A DNA stretch of 64,000 nt from Pseudomonas antarctica. Lineage in GTDB: Bacteria; Pseudomonadota; Gammaproteobacteria; Pseudomonadales; Pseudomonadaceae. Under the pieces are notes generated by a model. The model was not told the DNA's origin. It ran no database searches and saw only the letters and a list, made by a program, of their open reading frames with translations. The stretch is from assembly GCF_001647715.1 (NCBI RefSeq), contig NZ_CP015600.1, positions 5,642,001 through 5,706,000 of the forward strand, written 5' to 3'. Both the position numbers and the translations under genes were made by a program. Of this stretch, positions 1 to 11,377 are shown one piece after another. Position 1 is the first letter of the stretch, and each line of letters begins with the position of its first letter.

Positions 1-1
1 T

Positions 2-1114
2 CGTGGCTGGTTCCTGACCGGTTTCCCATGGCTGTACTCCGGCTACAGCCAGCTGGACGGGCCACTCACCGGCCTCGCGCCGCTGGGCGGGATGTGGCTG
101 ATTTCCTTCGCCCTGGCACTGACCGCTGCCGTGCTGTGCAACCTGCCGCGCCTGCTGGCGAGCAAGCGCAACGGCTTTATCGGTGCGGGCCTGGTGCTGC
201 TGGTTGCGCCGTGGGCCATCGGTTTGGCGCTCAAGCATCACGCCTGGACGACGCCTTCTGGCGCACCCCTGAGCGTGGCCGCCGTGCAGGGCAATGTCGA
301 ACAAAGCATGAAGTGGGACCCCGAGCAGCTCAATGCGCAGCTGGCGCTGTACCGCGACATGAGTTTCAGCTCCAAGCGAGTCGACCTGTTGGTGTGGCCG
401 GAAACTGCCGTGCCGGTGCTCAAGGAATCCGTCGAAGGCTACCTGGGCATGATGGGCAAGTTCGCTGCCGACCGGCACACCGCGCTGATCACCGGCGTGC
501 CGATCCGCCAGGAAGTGCACCACCAGAAGCGCTACTACAACGGCATCACGGTGGTCGGCGAAGGCGAAGGCACTTACTTGAAGCAGAAGCTGGTGCCCTT
601 TGGCGAATACGTGCCGCTGCAAGACATGCTGCGTGGCGTGATTGCCTTCTTCGACTTGCCGATGTCGGACTTCGCCCGCGGCCCTGCCGATCAGGCGATG
701 CTGCAAGCCAAGGGCTATCAGATTGCGCCGTTCATTTGTTATGAAGTGGTGTACCCGGAATTTGCCGCCGGCCTGTCGGCCCAGAGCGATCTGTTGCTGA
801 CGATCAGCAACGACACCTGGTTCGGCCGCTCCATCGGTCCGCTGCAACACCTGCAAATGGCGCAGATGCGCGCACTGGAGGCGGGACGCTGGATGATTCG
901 CGCGACCAACAACGGCGTCACCGGGCTGATCAACCCGTTTGGGCAGATCACCGAGCAGATCCCGCAGTTCGAGCGGGGGATTCTCTACGGTGAAGTGGTG
1001 CCGATGCATAACCTGACGCCGTACCTGCAATGGCGCTCGTGGCCGCTGATCATCGTGTGCCTGGGCTTGTTTGGCTGGGCGCTGCTGGCGGGCCGGATGT
1101 CCAAAACGGTCTGA
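2..1114 (+). CDS. lnt: Apolipoprotein N-acyltransferase, C-terminal 370 residues (5' end outside window)
   Basis: Transfers the third acyl chain to the N-terminal cysteine of lipoproteins in the inner membrane. The reading frame is open from base 2, so the start lies upstream of the window. Visible are the end of the N-terminal membrane region, a periplasmic nitrilase domain with the catalytic set in order (Glu in VWPETAVPV near base 401, Lys in the YLKQKLVPFGEY segment, nucleophile Cys in PFICYE at base 737), and a final C-terminal membrane helix (WPLIIVCLGLFGWALL). The nitrilase signature and flanking helices leave little doubt. It precedes leuS on the same strand, but two minus-strand genes lie between. 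Confidence 0.95.
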   Translation, partial: RGWFLTGFPWLYSGYSQLDGPLTGLAPLGGMWLISFALALTAAVLCNLPRLLASKRNGFIGAGLVLLVAPWAIGLALKHHAWTTPSGAPLSVAAVQGNVEQSMKWDPEQLNAQLALYRDMSFSSKRVDLLVWPETAVPVLKESVEGYLGMMGKFAADRHTALITGVPIRQEVHHQKRYYNGITVVGEGEGTYLKQKLVPFGEYVPLQDMLRGVIAFFDLPMSDFARGPADQAMLQAKGYQIAPFICYEVVYPEFAAGLSAQSDLLLTISNDTWFGRSIGPLQHLQMAQMRALEAGRWMIRATNNGVTGLINPFGQITEQIPQFERGILYGEVVPMHNLTPYLQWRSWPLIIVCLGLFGWALLAGRMSKTV

Positions 1115-1139
1115 CTCTGACAGACACTACAAAACCAAT

Positions 1140-1225
1140 GTGGGAGCTGGCTTGCCTGCGATAGCGTCACCGCGGTGTCACTGACCTACCGAGGTGCCTG
1201 CATCGCGGGCAAGCCCAGCTCCCAC
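1140..1225. repeat. REPIN (two inverted REP half-sites)
   Basis: A GTGGGAGCTGGCTTGCCTGCG half at 1140 is answered by its inverted copy ending at 1225, with a non-conserved loop between. This is the short palindromic element spread between genes in fluorescent pseudomonads. It sits between the convergent lnt and ydcF-like genes. Confidence 0.85.
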
Positions 1226-1246
1226 ATTGGATCGGCAGTGTTTGGA

Positions 1247-2008
1247 CTATCGATAAAACAACCGATACCCCACCTGCCCCACCGCCTCATTGATCAACTG
1301 CCCGCTGCGCCACACCGACACAAACTCAGGCATCCAGCCGCCCAACGGTCGGGCATTGTCCACGCCCAAAAAGCCCACCGGCCCCGGCACCACAGTGAAA
1401 CCGGCTTTCTCAAAGCTCCAGACTGCGCGCGGCATATGCCAGGCTTGGGTCACCACCACCACACGCTTGATGCCTTGCGGCAATAGAATCCCGGCGCTCA
1501 TCTGCGCGTTTTCCCAGGTGGTACGGCTGCGCTCTTCCTTCCAGCGTACCGTAACGCCGAAATCATCCTGCATCGACACCGCCATAAGCTCGGCCTCACT
1601 CGGCGGCGTGCCGTAGTGCAAGCCGCCGCTGGTCAGCACCGGCAAGCCGGACGCCTTGGCCAGCCGCGCGGCATAACGCTGGCGTTCAAGCCCGATCCCG
1701 GTGGGTTGGTCGGTGCCCCATGCGGGGTCACCCCGTTCACGCCCGGAGCCCAGCACCACAATCGCATCGGCGCGCTGGGCCAGCGTTGCCCACTCTTCAC
1801 GGGCCAGGGGCGGTTCGGTCTCCAGGGCATGTGCGCCCCATTGCACCGCCACCGGCAAGCTGATCAGCCACATCCCGCCCAACCCCACCGCAAAGCAGAA
1901 GCCCGCCAGGCGCGGGCGGCTTTTACGAAACCACCAGGCAAACGCCAGCAACAGCAAAAAAATACCGGGCGGCAAGAGCAATTGTTTAATGAAATAACGA
2001 AAAGGCAT
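1247..2008 (-). CDS. YdcF/SanA-family (DUF218) membrane-anchored protein
   Basis: 253 residues. The N terminus has two hydrophobic stretches (LLLPPGIFLLLLAFAWW and FCFAVGLGGMWLISLPVAV), followed by a DUF218 domain: ADAIVVLGSG near the start, an ERSRTTWENA motif in the middle, and VVVTQAWHMPRAVWSFEKAG towards the end. ElyC and SanA of this family influence envelope integrity in enterics; the enzymatic reaction is unknown. The ATG at 2008 is preferred over the upstream start at 2044 because a GGAG ribosome-binding site precedes it. That site and the start codon lie inside a strong inverted repeat (2004-2035). Convergent with lnt. Confidence 0.85.
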   Translation of the reverse strand: MPFRYFIKQLLLPPGIFLLLLAFAWWFRKSRPRLAGFCFAVGLGGMWLISLPVAVQWGAHALETEPPLAREEWATLAQRADAIVVLGSGRERGDPAWGTDQPTGIGLERQRYAARLAKASGLPVLTSGGLHYGTPPSEAELMAVSMQDDFGVTVRWKEERSRTTWENAQMSAGILLPQGIKRVVVVTQAWHMPRAVWSFEKAGFTVVPGPVGFLGVDNARPLGGWMPEFVSVWRSGQLINEAVGQVGYRLFYR

Positions 2009-2035
2009 CGGGCATCTCCACAGATGCCCGAAGCC
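2004..2035 (-). promoter_or_regulatory. Hairpin covering the RBS and start codon of the ydcF-like gene
   Basis: Bases 2009-2017 and 2022-2030 are perfect inverted copies (9 bp, 4-nt loop). The pairing continues outward past one mismatch to 2004/2035, about 13 pairs in all. In the minus-strand transcript the GGAG and the ATG lie in the loop and stem, so initiation could be blocked until the hairpin opens. Confidence 0.5.
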
Positions 2036-2105
2036 TAGATGCAACGGGGTTTAGCGACAATCTTTACCAGCCTATTTCGAGAAGGCTAACGGGTAACGCT
2101 GTGCT

Positions 2106-5292
<3,187 letters not shown>

Positions 5293-5300
5293 TCGGATCG

Positions 5301-5324
5301 GGCGCAGGGCTTGAGCCCTGCGCC
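5301..5324 (+). terminator. Hairpin between leuS and lptE
   Basis: A perfect 10-bp GC-rich stem (5301-5310 with 5315-5324) and TTGA loop nine bases after the leuS stop. No T-run follows, so it is more likely an attenuating or mRNA-stabilising hairpin than a full terminator. Confidence 0.5.
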
Positions 5325-5380
5325 GAACTAAACCTTTAAGGCCTCGATAAGGCCCACATGGTTTCAAGGGGAGCAACAAA

Positions 5381-5986
5381 ATGATCAAACGCAATTTGCT
5401 GGTGATGGGCCTCGCTGTGCTGCTGAGCGCTTGCGGCTTTCAGCTGCGTGGCACCGGCACCAACGAACTGAGCATCAAGGAACTGGACGTCAGCGCCCGT
5501 AACGCCTATGGCGATACCGTGACGCAACTGCGCCAGACCCTGGAAAGCAGCGGTGTGCGTGTCGCTGCCGGCGCGACCTACAAACTGGTCCTGGTGGACG
5601 AGAAAGAAACCCAGCGTAACCTCAGCTACGCCAGTGCCGGCCGTGCGTCGGACATTGAGCTGAACAGCCTGGTGATCTACGAACTGCAAGGCCGCGACCA
5701 CCTGCCATTGATGGGTGACAAGGTTGAAGTGCAGAAGGTCGTGAGCCACGACGGTAACAACCTGGTGGGTTCTGACTCGGAGATCATCCAGGTTCGCAAG
5801 GAAATGCGTCGTGAGCTGGTGCAGCGTCTGATGGTCCGCTTGCAGCAGCTGACCCCGGACAAACTCGCAGCCTTGCAGCAAACTGCCGACAACAAGGCCA
5901 AGGCTGACGCCGATGCCCTGAAAGCCGCGAAAGAGTATGAAGACAACACGCCGAAACAATCGCCTGTTGAAGTCCCTGTCGAGTAA
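5381..5986 (+). CDS. lptE: LPS-assembly lipoprotein LptE
   Basis: 201 residues. A lipoprotein signal ends in LLSAC with the lipidated Cys at residue 18, followed by CGFQLRGTG, the usual LptE opening. LptE plugs the LptD barrel in the outer membrane and helps place lipopolysaccharide on the cell surface. The mature domain (about residues 20-160) is followed by an Ala/Lys-rich, probably helical tail ending in acidic and Pro residues. AAGGGGAGCAACAAA precedes the ATG. It sits between leuS and holA, its usual place in gamma-proteobacteria. Confidence 0.95.
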   Translation: MIKRNLLVMGLAVLLSACGFQLRGTGTNELSIKELDVSARNAYGDTVTQLRQTLESSGVRVAAGATYKLVLVDEKETQRNLSYASAGRASDIELNSLVIYELQGRDHLPLMGDKVEVQKVVSHDGNNLVGSDSEIIQVRKEMRRELVQRLMVRLQQLTPDKLAALQQTADNKAKADADALKAAKEYEDNTPKQSPVEVPVE

Positions 5987-5991
5987 GCCAG

Positions 5992-6014
5992 ACGGGGCGC
6001 CTTTGGCGCCCCGT
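5992..6014 (+). terminator. Hairpin between lptE and holA
   Basis: A 10-bp stem ACGGGGCGCC/GGCGCCCCGT with a 3-nt TTT loop, six bases after the lptE stop. There is no T-tract, so read-through into holA is likely. Confidence 0.5.
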
Positions 6015-6025
6015 TCGCCCCGCCT

Positions 6026-7063
6026 ATGAAACTCGCACCCGCCCAACTCGCCAAACACCTGCAAGGTGGCCTTGCGCCTGTCTATATCGTCAGCGGTGAT
6101 GACCCGCTGTTGTGCCAGGAAGCCGCAGACGCCATTCGCACCGCCGCACGCCAGCAAGGCTTCGACGAACGCCAGGTGTTCAGCGCCGATGCCAGTTTCG
6201 ACTGGGGGACGCTGCTGCAAGCGGGTGCGAGCATGTCGCTGTTCGCCGAAAAACGCCTGTTGGAACTGCGCCTGCCTTCAGGCAAGCCCGGGGACAAGGG
6301 TGCGGCGGCCTTGATGGAATACTGCTCGCGCCCCGCTGAAGACACGGTGTTGCTGATCAGCCTGCCCAAGCTGGATGGCAGCGCGCAGAAAACCAAGTGG
6401 GGCAAGGCGCTGGTAGAAGGCCCGCAAACTCAGTTCATCCAGATCTGGCCAGTGGACAGCAACCAGTTGCCGCAATGGATTCGTCAGCGCCTGTCCCAAT
6501 CGGGGCTGTCGGCGACACAAGACGCCGTAGAGCTGATTGCCGCCCGGGTCGAAGGCAACTTGCTTGCCGCCGCCCAGGAAATCGAAAAGCTCAAGCTGAT
6601 GGCTGACGAAGGGCAGATAACGGTCGAAACCGTCCAAGGCGCAGTGGCCGATAGCGCTCGCTTTGACGTGTTCGGGCTAGTGGATGCGATCCTTAACGGC
6701 GAACCCGCCCACGCGTTGCGCATGCTTGAAGGGCTGCGTGGCGAAGGCGTGGAGCCACCGGTGATTCTGTGGGCCCTGGCCCGGGAACTGCGGGTACTGG
6801 CTAATATTTCCCTGCAATTCAGTCAGGGCACACCGTTGGACAAATGCTTCAGCCAGGCCAAACCTCCTGTGTGGGACAAACGGAAACCGCTGATGAGCAA
6901 AGCCCTGCAACGGTACTCGGCGCAACGCTGGGCGCAACTGTTGCTGGAAGCCCAGCGCATCGATGCGCAGATCAAAGGCCAGGCGGCGGGCTCGCCGTGG
7001 ATGAGCCTGAGTCGTTTGTCACTGTTGATGTCTGGCCAGCGCCTGACATTGCCTGCTGAATAG
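6026..7063 (+). CDS. holA: DNA polymerase III delta subunit
   Basis: 345 residues, full length. Delta opens the beta clamp as part of the clamp loader. The N-terminal P-loop-like fold begins LAPVYIVSGDDPLLCQEA (residues 16-33) without a functional Walker A, as is normal for delta. The middle carries LIAARVEGNLLAAAQEIEKL (about 170-190), the conserved lid region, followed by the DNA_pol3_delta C-terminal helices (RELRVLANISLQF). It starts 39 bases after lptE and is probably cotranscribed with it. Confidence 0.95.
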   Translation: MKLAPAQLAKHLQGGLAPVYIVSGDDPLLCQEAADAIRTAARQQGFDERQVFSADASFDWGTLLQAGASMSLFAEKRLLELRLPSGKPGDKGAAALMEYCSRPAEDTVLLISLPKLDGSAQKTKWGKALVEGPQTQFIQIWPVDSNQLPQWIRQRLSQSGLSATQDAVELIAARVEGNLLAAAQEIEKLKLMADEGQITVETVQGAVADSARFDVFGLVDAILNGEPAHALRMLEGLRGEGVEPPVILWALARELRVLANISLQFSQGTPLDKCFSQAKPPVWDKRKPLMSKALQRYSAQRWAQLLLEAQRIDAQIKGQAAGSPWMSLSRLSLLMSGQRLTLPAE

Positions 7064-7091
7064 CTGTTTCACCTGACAGCACAGAACCTAT

Positions 7092-7174
7092 GTGGGAGCG
7101 GGCTTGCTCGCGAATACGGTGGTTCAGTCAACCTGTATAGTGACTGACACACCCTATTCGCGAGCAAGCCCCAC
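7092..7174. repeat. REPIN with truncated right half
   Basis: The left half GTGGGAGCGGGCTTGCTCGCG starts at 7092. The inverted right half (TTCGCGAGCAAGCCCCACC) lacks the GCTC of a complete copy. It lies between holA and arfA. Confidence 0.8.
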
Positions 7175-7303
7175 CTTTTAACGGTGCACACGTTCAGATC
7201 TTCTATATTTCCTACACAGCGCCGGGCTTTACAGCGGCGCCACTTCGGCAGATGATTTGCACCGCTTCATCCCATCTCAAGCCCACATAAAGAGAGCACC
7301 GAC

Positions 7304-7468
7304 ATGAGCAAAAAGCCATCCAAGCATGGCCCCAACAAGGCCAAATCCATCATCGCCCAGCCACTGTTCCGCAGCCGTCAGGAACGCGCCGGCAAGGGCA
7401 AAGGCAGCTACCGCCGCGAAGCCTTCCAGTCTAATAGCTGGGAGGCTTCTTACTTTCTGGCTGCCTGA
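7304..7468 (+). CDS. arfA: Alternative ribosome-rescue factor ArfA
   Basis: 54 residues, highly basic. The family signature is clear: PLFRSRQERAGKGKGSYRRE (residues 20-39) followed by SWEAS (45-49), matching the DPLFR...KGKGSY...WEAS core of E. coli ArfA. ArfA recruits RF2 to ribosomes stalled on mRNAs without a stop codon when trans-translation fails. A 12-bp stem-loop lies inside the coding region (7418-7449), before the stop. In E. coli an RNase III hairpin at the same place makes the arfA mRNA itself nonstop, so the protein appears only when tmRNA is overwhelmed. GAGAG upstream serves as a weak RBS. Confidence 0.88.
   Translation: MSKKPSKHGPNKAKSIIAQPLFRSRQERAGKGKGSYRREAFQSNSWEASYFLAA
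7418..7450 (+). promoter_or_regulatory. Intragenic arfA stem-loop (nonstop-mRNA switch)
   Basis: GAAGCCTTCCAG (7418-7429) pairs with CTGGGAGGCTTC (7438-7449) over 12 positions including one G-U, with an 8-nt loop, then TTACTTTC. It spans codons 39-49, upstream of the stop at 7466. It could be an RNase III site or a terminator; either would leave a transcript without a stop codon. Confidence 0.7.
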
Positions 7469-7529
7469 AGGCAAGCGCCCCTCCGGCATGATAAGGTCTG
7501 TACCTGATTTGTAATCCCTGGACCTGTGC

Positions 7530-8855
7530 ATGCCCTCTAGTCTTTCCCGTCGTTGGCACCTTCGCCAATTGATTGCTGCCTCCAGCCTCATTCTGCTTGT
7601 CGCCTGCGCGGAAAAACCTACCGCCGCGGACGCTCAACCCCTGCCAAGACTCCAGACCGTGCCGGCCGTTGCGCCTGCTGTGGTTGCGCCCTTGGCTGTG
7701 GACAACCTTGATATCCAACCGACCCAGACCTTTGCCGAATGGCAGGCTGGCTTTCGAGTGGAAGCCCTCAAAGCGGGTATCACCGCTGCCGTTTTTGATA
7801 ACGCCTTCGCTAACGTCACACCCGATATGGCGGTGATTCGCGCAGACCGCAGCCAACCGGAATTTTCCCGGCCAGTATGGGAATACCTCGACGGTGCCCT
7901 GTCGCCAGTGCGCGTGCGTAACGGCCAGGCCTTGCTGATCAAGTACGCCGATATCCTGCAAAGTATCGAGCAACGTTATGGCGTCGACCGCCAGGCGTTG
8001 GTGTCGGTGTGGGGTATGGAAAGCAACTTTGGCCAGTTCCAGGGCAATAATTCGGTGATTCGCTCCCTGGCGACCCTGGCTTATGAAGGCCGTCGCCCGG
8101 CGTTCGCCCAGGCACAACTGCTGGCGGCGCTGCAAATCATCCAGCATGGCGACATCCAGGCCGACCAGATGAAAGGCTCCTGGGCCGGTGCCATGGGCCA
8201 GACCCAGTTCATCCCGACCACCTACAACACCCACGCCGTCGACTTCGATGGCGACGGTCGTCGCGATATCTGGAACAGCCCTGCCGACGCCCTCGCCTCC
8301 ACCGCGCACTACCTGCAAAGCTCCGGCTGGCAGAAAGGCCAGCCGTGGGGCTTTGAGGTGAAACAACTGCCGGCGAACTTCGATTACGCCCTCGCCGATG
8401 GCGGTATACGCAAAAGCGTTGGCGAGTGGATGAAGCTTGGCATCCAACTGCCGCCGGGTGCGAGCATGCCGCCAAACGTCGACTCCTTGTCCGCCGCCCT
8501 GCTGCTGCCGGCAGGCTACCGTGGCCCGGCGTTCCTGGTGCTGGATAACTTCCGCGCAATCCTCAAGTACAACAACTCGTCGTCCTACGCGCTGGCGGTA
8601 GGCCTGTTGTCAGAGCGGTTTGGTGGCGCGGGTGTGATTCGTGGCGATTGGCCAAAAGATGAACTGCCGCTGAGTCGTTCCCAGCGCATTGATTTGCAGA
8701 CGGCGCTCAGCGCCAATGGGTATGACGCTGGTAACCCGGACGGCATTATCGGCGCGAATACGCGTAAGGCGATCCGGGCAGCACAGCAGTCGTTGGGTTG
8801 GCCGGCGGATGGGTATCCGACGGTGAAGCTGCTGGAGTCGTTGCAGAGCCGGTAA
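7530..8855 (+). CDS. Lytic murein transglycosylase (MltB/SltB type) with C-terminal peptidoglycan-binding domain
   Basis: 441 residues. A lipoprotein signal ends LILLVAC (Cys26), so it is probably outer-membrane anchored. The SLT_2 catalytic domain spans about residues 75-370 with the catalytic Glu164 in WGMESNFGQFQGN and the MGQTQFIPTTYNTHAVDFDG block. A PG_binding_1 domain (NGYDAGNPDGIIGANTRKAI) closes the protein. It cleaves MurNAc-GlcNAc bonds to give anhydro-muropeptides. It resembles the P. aeruginosa protein called SltB3, which sits at the equivalent place. A tandem REPIN array follows the stop. Confidence 0.92.
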   Translation: MPSSLSRRWHLRQLIAASSLILLVACAEKPTAADAQPLPRLQTVPAVAPAVVAPLAVDNLDIQPTQTFAEWQAGFRVEALKAGITAAVFDNAFANVTPDMAVIRADRSQPEFSRPVWEYLDGALSPVRVRNGQALLIKYADILQSIEQRYGVDRQALVSVWGMESNFGQFQGNNSVIRSLATLAYEGRRPAFAQAQLLAALQIIQHGDIQADQMKGSWAGAMGQTQFIPTTYNTHAVDFDGDGRRDIWNSPADALASTAHYLQSSGWQKGQPWGFEVKQLPANFDYALADGGIRKSVGEWMKLGIQLPPGASMPPNVDSLSAALLLPAGYRGPAFLVLDNFRAILKYNNSSSYALAVGLLSERFGGAGVIRGDWPKDELPLSRSQRIDLQTALSANGYDAGNPDGIIGANTRKAIRAAQQSLGWPADGYPTVKLLESLQSR

Positions 8856-8874
8856 ATCGGCTTACGGCGACTGC

Positions 8875-9270
8875 CGCTTTCGCGAGCAAGCCCGCTCCCA
8901 CATTAGACCGCACTCCAACGTATGGACACGGTTGAATGTGGGAGCGGGCTTGCTCGCGAAGACGGCATGACAGGCGAAAATTACTTCAGAACAACATCCT
9001 GTTCCAACACCACCCGCTGCTCCCACATTAGACCGCACTCCAACGTATGGACACGGTTGAATGTGGGAGCTGGCTTGCCTGCGAAGACGGCATGACAGGC
9101 GAAAATTACTTCAGAACAACATCCTGTTCCAGCCCCACCCGCTGCTCCCACATTAGACTGCACTCCAACGTATGGACACGGTTGAATGTGGGAGCTGGCT
9201 TGCCTGCGATAGCGGCCTGACCAGCGACAAAAATCAGCAGCTGGACACGACATCCTGTTCCAACACCACC
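8875..9270. repeat. Tandem array: 125-bp unit of REPIN plus tail of the neighbouring gene, about three copies
   Basis: The string CATTAGAC-GCACTCC recurs at 8901, 9026 and 9151, an exact 125-bp period. Each unit holds a compact REPIN (CTCCCACATT, 30-nt loop, AATGTGGGAGC) and a copy of the last ~35 bases of the LD-carboxypeptidase gene. The copy nearest that gene is continuous with its real 3' end at 9234. The stretch contains no other gene. Confidence 0.85.
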
Positions 9271-10166
9271 CGCTGCTCCCCGGCATCCAACCGCACCAAC
9301 GCGCCCATTGGCAACGTCAGGTTCGGATCGCAGTGGCCACTGCGCCAGCCGGACAACACCGGTATGCACAACGGTTCGAAGGTCTGCTTCAGCAGTCGCG
9401 AAAGCGCAGCGTTATCCACACCCGACACATCCCCCACCAACACACCCGCCACCTGGGCCAGCTTGCCCGCCAGGCGCAAATGGGTCAGCAGGCGGTCAAT
9501 CCGATAAATCGGCTCGTTGACGTCTTCGATAAACAGGATGATGCCTTCAGCGTCGATTTCGTAGGCTGTGCCCATCACCGCCGCGATCATCGACAGGTTC
9601 CCCCCGAGCAAACGCCCACACGCGATACCGGGCTCAATCGTCGTCAGCGGATAAGCCACCGGGTGCGCGAGCACGCTACCGGCGCGGAGTTGGCCACGTA
9701 GCATGCTGAACAAGGACGACTCGGTAGGCTGCTGCTTGTCACCGAGCAGGTCGGCGTTAAGCATCGGCCCATGAAAGGTCACGAAACCCGCATAACGGTT
9801 GATGGCAAGGTGCAGAGCCGTGATATCGCTATAACCCACGAACGGTTTGGGATTGGCGCGAATCAGCTCGAAATCCAGCCGGTCAAGCAAGCGCGGTGTG
9901 CCGTAGCCGCCACGCAGACAGAAGATGGCATCGATTTCAGGATCGGAGAAAGCAGCATGCAAGTCACGCAGGCGCACGTCATCACTGCCGGCCAGGTAGC
10001 CGTCGCGCTCATACACACCCGAAAATATCCGCAGTTCGTGGCCACGGGCGCGCATCCATTGCCCGGCTTTTTCAACATCCAGTGCGGCAGGACCGGCAGG
10101 GGCGATCAGGCCAATCACACCTTCGGCACGTAAAGCAGGCACAGCGGCCGCGAGTTGAGTCTTCAT
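9234..10166 (-). CDS. LD-carboxypeptidase (S66 family, LdcA-like)
   Basis: 310 residues, cytoplasmic. It removes the terminal D-Ala from murein tetrapeptides during cell-wall recycling. The S66 pattern is present: nucleophile Ser113 in VGYSDITALHL, Glu214 in LFIEDVNEPIYRID and His278 in GWRSGHCDPNLTLPMG, close to the spacing of the Ser-Glu-His triad known for P. aeruginosa LdcA. GGGAGAG precedes the ATG at 10166; the longer frame to 10319 reads through a REPIN and is not credible. Its last codons are duplicated downstream in the REPIN array. It lies next to a lytic transglycosylase, fitting a wall-turnover role. Confidence 0.92.
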   Translation of the reverse strand: MKTQLAAAVPALRAEGVIGLIAPAGPAALDVEKAGQWMRARGHELRIFSGVYERDGYLAGSDDVRLRDLHAAFSDPEIDAIFCLRGGYGTPRLLDRLDFELIRANPKPFVGYSDITALHLAINRYAGFVTFHGPMLNADLLGDKQQPTESSLFSMLRGQLRAGSVLAHPVAYPLTTIEPGIACGRLLGGNLSMIAAVMGTAYEIDAEGIILFIEDVNEPIYRIDRLLTHLRLAGKLAQVAGVLVGDVSGVDNAALSRLLKQTFEPLCIPVLSGWRSGHCDPNLTLPMGALVRLDAGEQRVVLEQDVVSSC

Positions 10167-10203
10167 CCATGCTCTCCCTCTATATAACAACGCAGAACGA
10201 AAT

Positions 10204-10319
10204 GTGGGAGCGGGACCTTGTGGGAGCTGGCTTGCCTGCGAATGCATCACCTCGATAAACGGATAGATCGAGGTGTCTGTATCGCAGGCAAGCCAGCTCC
10301 CACACAAGCCCGCTCCCAC
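10204..10319. repeat. Nested REPIN (one inside another)
   Basis: An outer pair (GTGGGAGCGGG at 10204; CCCGCTCCCAC ending 10319) encloses a complete inner pair of the CTGGCTTGCCTGCG type (about 10221-10303). Upstream of the LD-carboxypeptidase and downstream of lipA, both on the minus strand. Confidence 0.8.
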
Positions 10320-10349
10320 ATTGGATAAGCGGCGTTACGCAAACCCCTA

Positions 10350-11375
10350 TCAGGAAACCAGGCTTGCCTTGACCAGCTTGGCCTGCTCATCAGCGTGGTA
10401 CGAGGAACGTACCAGCGGGCCTGACGCCACGTTCTTGAAGCCCATCTTGTAACCTTCCTCGGCAAACCAGGCGAAGATGTCCGGGTGCACGAAACGCTGC
10501 ACCGGCAAGTGGCTGCGGGACGGTTGCAGGTACTGGCCCAGGGTCAGCATGTCGATGTCGTGTTCGCGCATGCGCTTCATGACTTCGATCACTTCTTCGT
10601 CGGTTTCGCCCAGGCCCAGCATCAGGCCGGATTTGGTCGGGATGTGCGGCATCATCTGCTTGAATTTCTGCAGCAGGGTCAGCGACCACTGGTAGTCCGA
10701 ACCCGGGCGCGCCGCCTTGTACAGGCGTGGCACGGTTTCCAGGTTGTGGTTGAACACATCCGGTGGCTCGGCCGCGGTGATTTCCAGCGCGACGTCCATG
10801 CGACCGCGATAGTCAGGAACCAGGGTTTCGAGCATCACGTTCGGCGACAGCTTGCGGATTTCGCGGATGCAGTCGGCAAAGTGCTGGGCACCGCCGTCAC
10901 GCAGGTCGTCGCGGTCTACCGAGGTGATTACCACGTACTTGAGTTTCAGGTCGGCAATGGCGATGGCCAGGCTTTCCGGCTCGTTGACGTCCAGTGGCTT
11001 CGGCCGGCCATGGCCAACGTCGCAGAACGGGCAACGACGGGTGCAGATGTCACCCATGATCATGAAGGTGGCGGTGCCGCCGGAGAAGCACTCACCCAGG
11101 TTCGGGCAGGACGCTTCTTCGCACACGCTGTGCAGCTTGTGTTTGCGCAGCAGGGCCTTGATACGGTCGACTTCCGGCGAGACCGGGATGCGCACGCGAA
11201 TCCAGTCCGGTTTTTTCGGCAGTTCGGTGGTCGGGATGATCTTGACCGGGATGCGTGCAACCTTCTCGGCGCCGCGCAGCTTGACGCCGGCTTCCACCTT
11301 GGCACGCGGGGCCGGGGCCGGACGTTCGGTAACATCCAGCGTCGGGATCATGGTTTGCACTGCATCAGTAGTCAT
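10350..11375 (-). CDS. lipA: Lipoyl synthase
   Basis: 341 residues. A radical-SAM enzyme inserting two sulfurs into the octanoyl group on lipoyl domains. The auxiliary 4Fe-4S ligands are Cys85, Cys90 and Cys96 ([12 protein letters not shown]). The radical-SAM cluster is Cys111, Cys115, Cys118 (CTRRCPFC). The conserved C-terminal RSSYHADEQ supplies the serine ligand of the auxiliary cluster. It starts two bases after the lipB stop and is cotranscribed with lipB and ybeD. Confidence 0.97.
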   Translation of the reverse strand: MTTDAVQTMIPTLDVTERPAPAPRAKVEAGVKLRGAEKVARIPVKIIPTTELPKKPDWIRVRIPVSPEVDRIKALLRKHKLHSVCEEASCPNLGECFSGGTATFMIMGDICTRRCPFCDVGHGRPKPLDVNEPESLAIAIADLKLKYVVITSVDRDDLRDGGAQHFADCIREIRKLSPNVMLETLVPDYRGRMDVALEITAAEPPDVFNHNLETVPRLYKAARPGSDYQWSLTLLQKFKQMMPHIPTKSGLMLGLGETDEEVIEVMKRMREHDIDMLTLGQYLQPSRSHLPVQRFVHPDIFAWFAEEGYKMGFKNVASGPLVRSSYHADEQAKLVKASLVS

Positions 11376-11377
11376 AA

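Noticed and set aside
7277..7591. 104-codon frame opposite arfA
   Set aside because: The plus strand holds a clear ArfA signature; the antisense frame crosses the start of the next gene.
8875..9270. CRISPR-like array
   Set aside because: The repeat unit is 125 bp and includes REPIN and gene-tail sequence; there are no short repeats with unique spacers and no cas genes.
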